The notes beneath the pieces are model-generated. The model searched no databases. It was not told the DNA's origin and was given only the letters and a program-made list of their open reading frames with translations. The position numbers and the translations under genes are program-made. A stretch of DNA of 64,000 bases, from assembly GCA_963931865.1 (NCBI GenBank), contig OZ007507.1, forward strand, positions 8,491,847-8,555,846, read 5' to 3'. Source of the stretch: Axinella damicornis. Its lineage: Eukaryota > Porifera > Demospongiae > Axinellida > Axinellidae. The stretch's first letter is position 1. The number at the start of each line of letters is the position of its first letter. Shown here one piece after another: positions 57,817 through 64,000 of this stretch.

Positions 57817-57975
57817 ATGAAGTTGCTCACGCTCTTCGTACTAGAGATTTCTAGTTTCAATACACTTCACGCTGCCAGCGCACGAGTATCCCGTATGCGC
57901 TTCAAATGCGCTTTCTCATGTCGAGCGCGCAGTACTGACTCTTACATTCAGTACACAAAGAACTGCTACTGCACG
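57817..57975 (+). CDS. Possible first exon with signal-peptide-like start
   Basis: ATG opens MKLLTLFVLEISSFNTLHAA, a short basic start plus hydrophobic stretch, then Arg/Cys-rich sequence ending NCYCT at an ACG/GTACGT donor. A following candidate (58022-58098, CSAGYKNGCKCYENG) looks like part of an EGF-like module but its phase does not match cleanly. Position suggests it may start the adhesion GPCR gene downstream. Unproven. Confidence 0.35.
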
Positions 57976-58293
57976 GTACGTCATGAGTTTTTGTCACCAG
58001 AGTCATGACATGAATTTTGCAGCATGCAGCGCAGGCTACAAAAATGGATGCAAATGCTACGAGAATGGAAAGAAGTCAAAACGCCGTACTGAATGGGTAG
58101 AGTAAAGCACCAGCAAAAGTCCGGCCATCACCAATACCACATGTCCACGATCAAACTTGGCGCCGCACTTGATTAATGACCGCACCGGAGGACGTGTTTC
58201 GCTGAGAGCGGCAAATTATTCAGTGTCCGATCATTGATGGACCAAAGCACTTTGATGTACAATAATTACTATCTACCTGCTAAGACGCTCCCA

Positions 58294-58446
58294 TTGTCCG
58301 AACGACGTGGATATTGGTCCGGCAGGAAGTACATACTTTAGGTATAATATTATGTACCGGAAACGCGCACGCATCTAGAACCGGCCCTGACCCATCGCTC
58401 GAGATCTACTTCCTGCCGGTCCAATAACCACTTCGTTTTCCGAACA
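58294..58446. mobile_element. Short inverted-repeat element (~150 bp)
   Basis: GTCCGAACGACGTGGATATT plus GGTCCGGCAGGAAGTA at the left pairs, with a few mismatches, with TACTTCCTGCCGGTCCAATA plus ACCACTTCGTTTTCCGAAC at the right. MITE-like, non-coding, between candidate aGPCR exons. Confidence 0.7.
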
Positions 58447-58871
58447 TACAAATAAGGGTCTGTCTGCTTCTCAGTTTGTGATCCGGTTGCATAATACGGT
58501 TGGAAAGTTACAGCACCATGCATGTCCGTGCATTGGCTTATTCACCGACTTATGCATGCAGTTTTCCAGGCACATTGCTGCCAGACCAAAGTACCGTAGG
58601 CAGTTCTGCTAGCTACTCCCGTTCCGAACTAGTGGCTGACGTATAGTTCATGAATGGGAGCTATTGGGGCTGCTACTTTCTGCCAATTATTTGTGGTGGC
58701 TGAACATTGGTGCTTTACTCTAGTTAGCTAGCTATTATCAGTTACATAATTTTCACTAAAACAAAATAATATAGCTACATTATATCGGGAGATGACAGTA
58801 ACTCAGTAGTTAAAGTGAGTGGAGTGCTTGACCATGAGTGATTTATTTTTGTTCCCTACGCTTGTTTATAG

Positions 58872-61800
58872 TTGCTGTGAGATCCACTGCCACCTGTGAG
58901 GCCCTCCAGAGCCTGGCAGACCATGCCTCTCTGGTCAGCTGTACCAGAAACCAACAGTGCACTGAGCTCCAGTGTAATGTCATTGGATTGAACTTTATTA
59001 GAAGAGGCACTCTGACACTTTTGCCATGTAGTCAGCCAGCAGCCATTCAACTCAATCCTCTACAGTTCTACTTCAGTCATCCTGAACCAAACAATAGACA
59101 GGACCACAACAATCCCGGGTATGGCTGGTGGTCCCTCTCTGGTGGTGACATTGGATCAGCTTACAAATTCCATTGGACTAGAGGTAGCTAATCGTCACCA
59201 TGAACAGTAATAATAGTTAGCCGCATTCTGAATTTCTGATACCTGATTGCATGCTTAGCTACATGTGAATGATCTAGACAAAAATTCTCACTATAATTAT
59301 GCCGTCATGATCGATATGTGTCATGCTAAAATGCAGTCATCGTATAAATCACTGACTAACAAACCAATAATTTTATGTTATTCATTATCCTTGTATTCCC
59401 AGACCCACCCAGCTTTTCGTTACTTGTACCATAGTGTGTGGGCATTTGGAAGGCACCTCTACATGCAGTGGACAAATCCCATGTACTAAGCGGTGCCTTT
59501 GAGCCCACTATACCCTAGGGTATCCTCTTGTAGGCAAAAACAAAACAAAAGATGATGCTCACCATCAGCTTATACTGGCGGAGCAAGCTATTTATTTGTG
59601 CCCTTGAATTCTCCCACAGATAGTACTAGAAGGAACGATGGTGTTCCAATACACCCAAATCCCTCTTACCTCTGCCTGCTTACAAGGTATGTTTCCAGAT
59701 CGGTAAATGCAATCCACCAAAACTTTCTTGCATTCCTATTGACATTTCCAGTGGAAAGTAGACATGCTTTGTATTGCAAGTGTACAGAAAAAGGTTCGGT
59801 GTGGGCATGCCTCCTTGGCAAACCCACATGCTGGTCAGCCCCCCTGATGGAACTATATTCAAGGTGTTTGAACCAAAGTAAATATGCTGAGTATGCTCAG
59901 AGTCGTCTTTGTATATTAGTTCCTGTTCTGCACATCTTGGGCCTATATATCAAAGCAGTCCAACTTCAATTCCATGACTTGCATTCTTGCCTTTCCACAA
60001 CATAAATGTAGCTATAACACTAAGTTTCTGAGACTACACTGGTGGCCAAAAAGGGCACATGCATGACTTCAAACAATATAGGATTTCAGCAAACTACAAA
60101 ACCAGATAATTTATGTGCTTGCATGAAGGGGCTTATAGCCCCTTTCTTTTCAGTAATCGATATGACGGAGGTAACGCTTTGGAATGTCACACACTTAAAT
60201 TGTTCATTGTGCATGCATGCAGCTGATTCTCAAGGTCATATACACATCCTGACACATCCTGCAACAAACAAAGACAGCATCATAGAGTAAATATGTAGAC
60301 CATCCAATTCTTTCGGCAAGCTTATCCTCAGAAGAAACAACACCATGTATGGAGTCCAAAGATTGGTGGAACCATGAAACCCTCAGCACAAAGGCAGATC
60401 GACTCGAGACTCTACATTATGTAAAGGGATTCTTGTTCAAAATGCGTGAAGCGATTAGACTTATTAGAAATGCCCACTCACATATGGTGTTGAGACAAAG
60501 CAATTCATGCGTGTACAAGCAGAATGGCATTACAATGCAGAATAGTAGAAATACATTAAATCGAAAGACATATATGCATGAATAAGGATCTACGGGTTTG
60601 ATGGAAATTCAGCCTGACTAGGGCCGAACATTTGCTAAGACTGAGCTTTACAGCGCATCTCCGCACAGAGATAGAAAGGCTCTTGCATGGCTGTTACTGA
60701 ACACAAAGGCCCTATAGCTGCATGCCTTTCTGCTGCTGCTAATTAGTATACTGAACAAGTAAGTTAGACCTAGGAAGTTGCAACAAATCGTTACGTATTA
60801 TAGAGGTGTGACTATATCCTGCAGTTAGGGGTGTGACTATATGTTGCAAGTAGGTGTAACTATCCTGCAGTTAGGTGAAACTATAATTAAATAGCATAGC
60901 TGCATTTAGGTGCAACTATCTGTACCCTGCAATTATATTTGGGTGCAACAAATTTGATGGACACAACTAACCCATAATTTCATAGACGCCGGGTCAGACA
61001 GCAGGAGCACTAACAGCACAGGACGTTGCAGTATTGGAAGACTAATTCTCTCTGCTGATGAGTTGGTGAGTTGGTATAATAGACATAAGTTATCCGGATC
61101 CCTTATAGCTATTCACATGTGATCAATGTTCTGACTCTCTGCATACTATTGTGGTAATCAGGCATACTGTTGACTAAAACAGGATTTCTGATCATTTGAA
61201 CTGGAAGTGATTTCCTTTGGTTTGCTAACTCCTTTCCGTATAGTGTCCACTGGATGAATTGACCCAAACAGGCAGAAGTTTCTTATCAAGCGGTCTGACT
61301 GGAAATGACAGTTCGGAAAATTTGAATGAGAGTTTAACTGCAGCTACATTCTTACCACCCTCTGTTTTCCAGTCCATTCCAATACGAAGTGAATCGGCAA
61401 TTGGAGTTTTCTTTGCTCTTTATGAGTCAATCACAACCGGAGAACCAACCGATATTGTTGGGACTGAGATACTTGGGGCAGCTGTAGGGTCAGAACTACT
61501 GATGTTCTCCGAACTTGTAGAACCTGTCAGGATCTTGCTGCGAAAGGCGAGTGATCATGGGGATCGGCAGGAAATAATAAGCGTTATACAGCTGTGCTAT
61601 TGTCAAGCTGGTTATGTGATACAATGAGCACAGTATATTATGCAGTGCTTTAATTGTAGCTACATGTAAAGGACGCAAGAACCATTAATGCTTTAGCCGA
61701 AGGGTGAGGGCTGGGATATTTATAGTCCATATAAGTACTTTCACACCATGTTATATACTCCACAATCTATGTCAGTGCATAGATTGCAAATACGATACAG

Positions 61801-63464
61801 ACTGACCGTTAATAATATTCCATGAACCTGCGATAATCACATACAACAAATAACTATGCACACAGAAATGCATCAGGATTCTATCTTGTTTACAATCAGT
61901 CATTGCATGTGTATAAGCACATTACCGAGTTGGATGTGAGATCTATTCAGGCTACGAAAAGAAATATGTGATGGCTTCCATTTTCTTACCTCTTAAGGTG
62001 TGTTTTTCCTTTGCAGACTTCTTTGCAGGATACTACGAATGAACGATGTGTCTCGTGGGATTTCGATCTTCATGGTAAAGTAGACGAATTCATGCATGCA
62101 CCCTATAGCTAGCTATGTTATCTATTTTACTTCATTTACCGGCATTTTTTGCATGCTATTCATTATTAGTTCACATGATACCTTCTACTAGTTCAACGAT
62201 GCATTTGATTTCACAACAGACTGGATCACTGAGGGATGCCAGACAGAAGTGAATGGAAATGTTGTGACATGTACATGCAACCACCTCACCAACTTTGCAG
62301 TTCTTGTGGTAAGAATTTTTGCTGCAATATTTGTGGTACTCTCTACTCCAGACGAGAACAGCTAGGCTACAGTTGATATACTGGCATAATTATTGATCAC
62401 AATCTGATGCAAATCACTGATGAGTATCATTGCATGTGATCAACAACAACAGACTCCCTGATGGTGTGGCAATCCCACAAAAATGTCGTTAATTAAGGTC
62501 ATACTTATTTGCTTATCTGATTTCCAGGATATCTGCTCAAGATTTATATTTTTTGAGAACTGTTTGCCTTCTGGTGAACTCTTCACTGCACTGTCAGTAC
62601 TCACGATCATTGGGGCGGTCCTTTCACTCTTCGGAATTATTGCTACTATTGTCACCTTGCTACTCTTCAAGTGAGTCTCAGTACTCGAGTAGTATTAATA
62701 AGTAGCTGCCTGTACTTAGCTACACAACAGCTCTAAATATGAACTTTGCTGTGTCCATTGTTTCAATGGCAACGATCTTTGTATCTATTTGTCACCATTC
62801 ACGGACTACATGCTATTCAGATGAATGTTCGTGTGTGAGTTAGAGCATTTCAGTGTCTGGTTTCACGACATCATGGGATGCTTCACATGCAATGGAAAGT
62901 TAATGACAATGATAAATCCTTTAGCGTCACGTTACCGTACTCCACAATATTCTATAAATTGGTTCTTGGACTTTGACGGTAGTTCGCAAACAAATTCTAT
63001 TTGCAACGTTTCGATCACTGTCTCAAAACGTTGCAAAATAAAAATTTGTTTGCGAACTACCGTCAAAGTCCAAGAACCAATTTCTATAGCACAATGATAA
63101 AAGTAATAAGGCCTTTCTGGATGCTAAATGTGCATTATCCCTTTACAGAAACCTCCGCCAACGAGATGCAACTAAATATCACATCCAGCTCTGCATAGCC
63201 CTATTCTGTATGCTGACTGTCTTTGTAAGTGGTATTGACCAAACTGGAGTGTATGCAGGCTGTGTGCTGGTGTCAGCCCTGATCCACTACTTTACACTGG
63301 TGTTCGTGATGTGGATGGGAGCAGAGGCTTTGCTCATGTTCCAGAAGCTGGTCATTGTATTTGTCCACATCACTACCAAATTTTGCTCATGTTCCAGAAG
63401 CTGGTCATTGTATTTGTCCACATCACTACCAAATACATCGTTGCCATGTCCTTTGTGTGCTGGT
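58872..63464 (+). CDS. Adhesion G-protein-coupled receptor (partial; GAIN, GPS, TM1-TM3)
   Basis: Exons with matching phases: 58872-59183 (Cys-rich, TCEALQSLADHASLVSC), 60986-61065, 61244-61546 (GAIN: TAATFLPPSVFQ, then EPVRILLRK), 62017-62074 (ERCVSWDFDLHG), 62220-62308 (GPS end: CTCNHLTNFAVLV), 62528-62670 (TM1: ALSVLTIIGAVLSLFGIIAT), 63149-63464 (TM2: IQLCIALFCMLTVFV; TM3: VSALIHYFTLVFVMWMGAEA). GPS cysteines and tryptophan are in place and HL/T is the canonical autoproteolysis site, so the receptor should self-cleave. The 61546 donor is GC (AAG/GCGAGT), the rest GT. A further candidate exon, 59620-59686, fits in phase on its left only and may be alternative or false. The TM3 exon carries a 53-bp tandem duplication (63331-63383 / 63384-63436) that shifts the frame before KYIVAMSFVCW. 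TM4-TM7 were not resolved before the window ends. Confidence 0.88.
62956..63083. mobile_element. Perfect hairpin element in aGPCR intron (128 bp)
   Basis: Arms of about 41 bp (AAATTGGTTCTTGGACTTTG, then ACGGTAGTTCGCAAACAAATT) are exact reverse complements, and the loop contains a second palindromic pair (TTGCAACGTTT / AAACGTTGCAA). TCTATA flanks both sides, consistent with a target-site duplication. It lies between the TM1 and TM2 exons. Confidence 0.85.
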
Positions 63465-64000
63465 GTAAGTGCTTATAATTATAATACAATAATGATTTCT
63501 GCATAATCTCATGCAGTCCCGCATGCATGATTCATGCTATAGCCCTCGCCTCAGGCTAATACTGATCCGCAAGGTACAACTGTGCAAATTTCTAGATCTA
63601 TTATACTAATTGTTGAGTTTGCAGAACGCTTTATGGTTTTACTAAAGGATGTTGCATGGATGCTACAGTTCTGTTGTCTGATCGTTTGTGTATAAGCCAC
63701 AGCAGTACGTCTCCAAGCACCACTGGAAGGGGTCAATTCATCTGGTCACAATATACAATATTTTGCAGATGCCTGAATCCATACATAATGGTACCATGGT
63801 TACAAGTATTCAGACATTGCAGTGGAGATCCTGCTGTTGTCTGCTACATATTCTCTGTGGTTGTAAGCACCACTGCCATTTTATGATGGTAGCATGTATC
63901 ACTCCAGAGAGATCACTTGACAAAACTTAGGAATGTAACAGTTAGATAGTTGTCTCCCCCCCTAGCTATAGCTCTCATAGCTACATGCATGTTCTAGCAG
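63465..64000 (+). other. Expected TM4-TM7 region, not resolved
   Basis: After the TM3 exon donor (GTAAGTGC) the next receptor exons should follow, but I could not find a TM4-like segment with certainty. Several interlaced frames of 60-80 codons run from 63551 to 63930 with no recognisable receptor motif. The window ends here. Confidence 0.4.

Overview
This is eukaryotic, intron-rich nuclear DNA from an animal, most probably a demosponge. Every recognisable gene is split by introns with GT-AG borders, many of them short. The gene content is metazoan: the autophagy tether EPG5, an inter-alpha-trypsin-inhibitor heavy chain (ITIH) relative and an adhesion GPCR with a GPS. The background is crowded with small inverted-repeat elements, BEL/Pao and Ty3/Gypsy debris, microsatellites and minisatellites. 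The sponge call rests on overall sequence texture and is inference; the animal call is firm. Layout: (1) 1-6594 is a tandem satellite of ten ~640-646 bp units. (2) 6595-8330 holds two copies of a second ~650 bp block separated by satellite sequence; each copy carries the same 150-nt exon-like stretch on the minus strand. (3) 8331-13829 is a tandem array of about 5.6 units (~954 bp) cut from the gag/protease part of a BEL/Pao retroelement, ending in a decayed RNase H-like piece (13830-14075). (4) 14076-19918 has no gene I recognise; it holds an inverted pair of Cys-rich exon-like sequences, two inverted-repeat elements with TACCGTAT ends and a poly-C/CA microsatellite. (5) 19919-33199, minus strand, is the middle half (~1,260 aa in 26 exons) of EPG5. 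Its introns are loaded with purine tracts and minisatellites, and one 5' exon appears split by ~630 bp of G-rich repeat. (6) 33370-33967 is a possible two-exon small gene (+). (7) 35223-43418, minus, is an unrecognised gene with a CxxC...HxxxC region, a Gln-rich repeat, an Ala-rich coiled coil and a basic/Pro-Ser tail. (8) 44160-53700 is repeat-rich: a tRNA-like sequence, two Ty3/Gypsy integrase fragments, a long inverted repeat, foldback elements and a ~65 bp tandem repeat. (9) 55536-56924, minus, is the C-terminal part of an ITIH gene. (10) 57817-63464, plus, is an adhesion GPCR (Cys-rich ectodomain, GAIN, GPS, TM1-TM3) whose TM3 exon is broken by a 53-bp tandem duplication. The identified genes are not functionally linked: EPG5 acts in autophagosome-lysosome fusion, ITIH in extracellular matrix and the aGPCR at the cell surface. 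Several genes show apparent one-base frame breaks, so assembly indels are a live alternative to real decay throughout.
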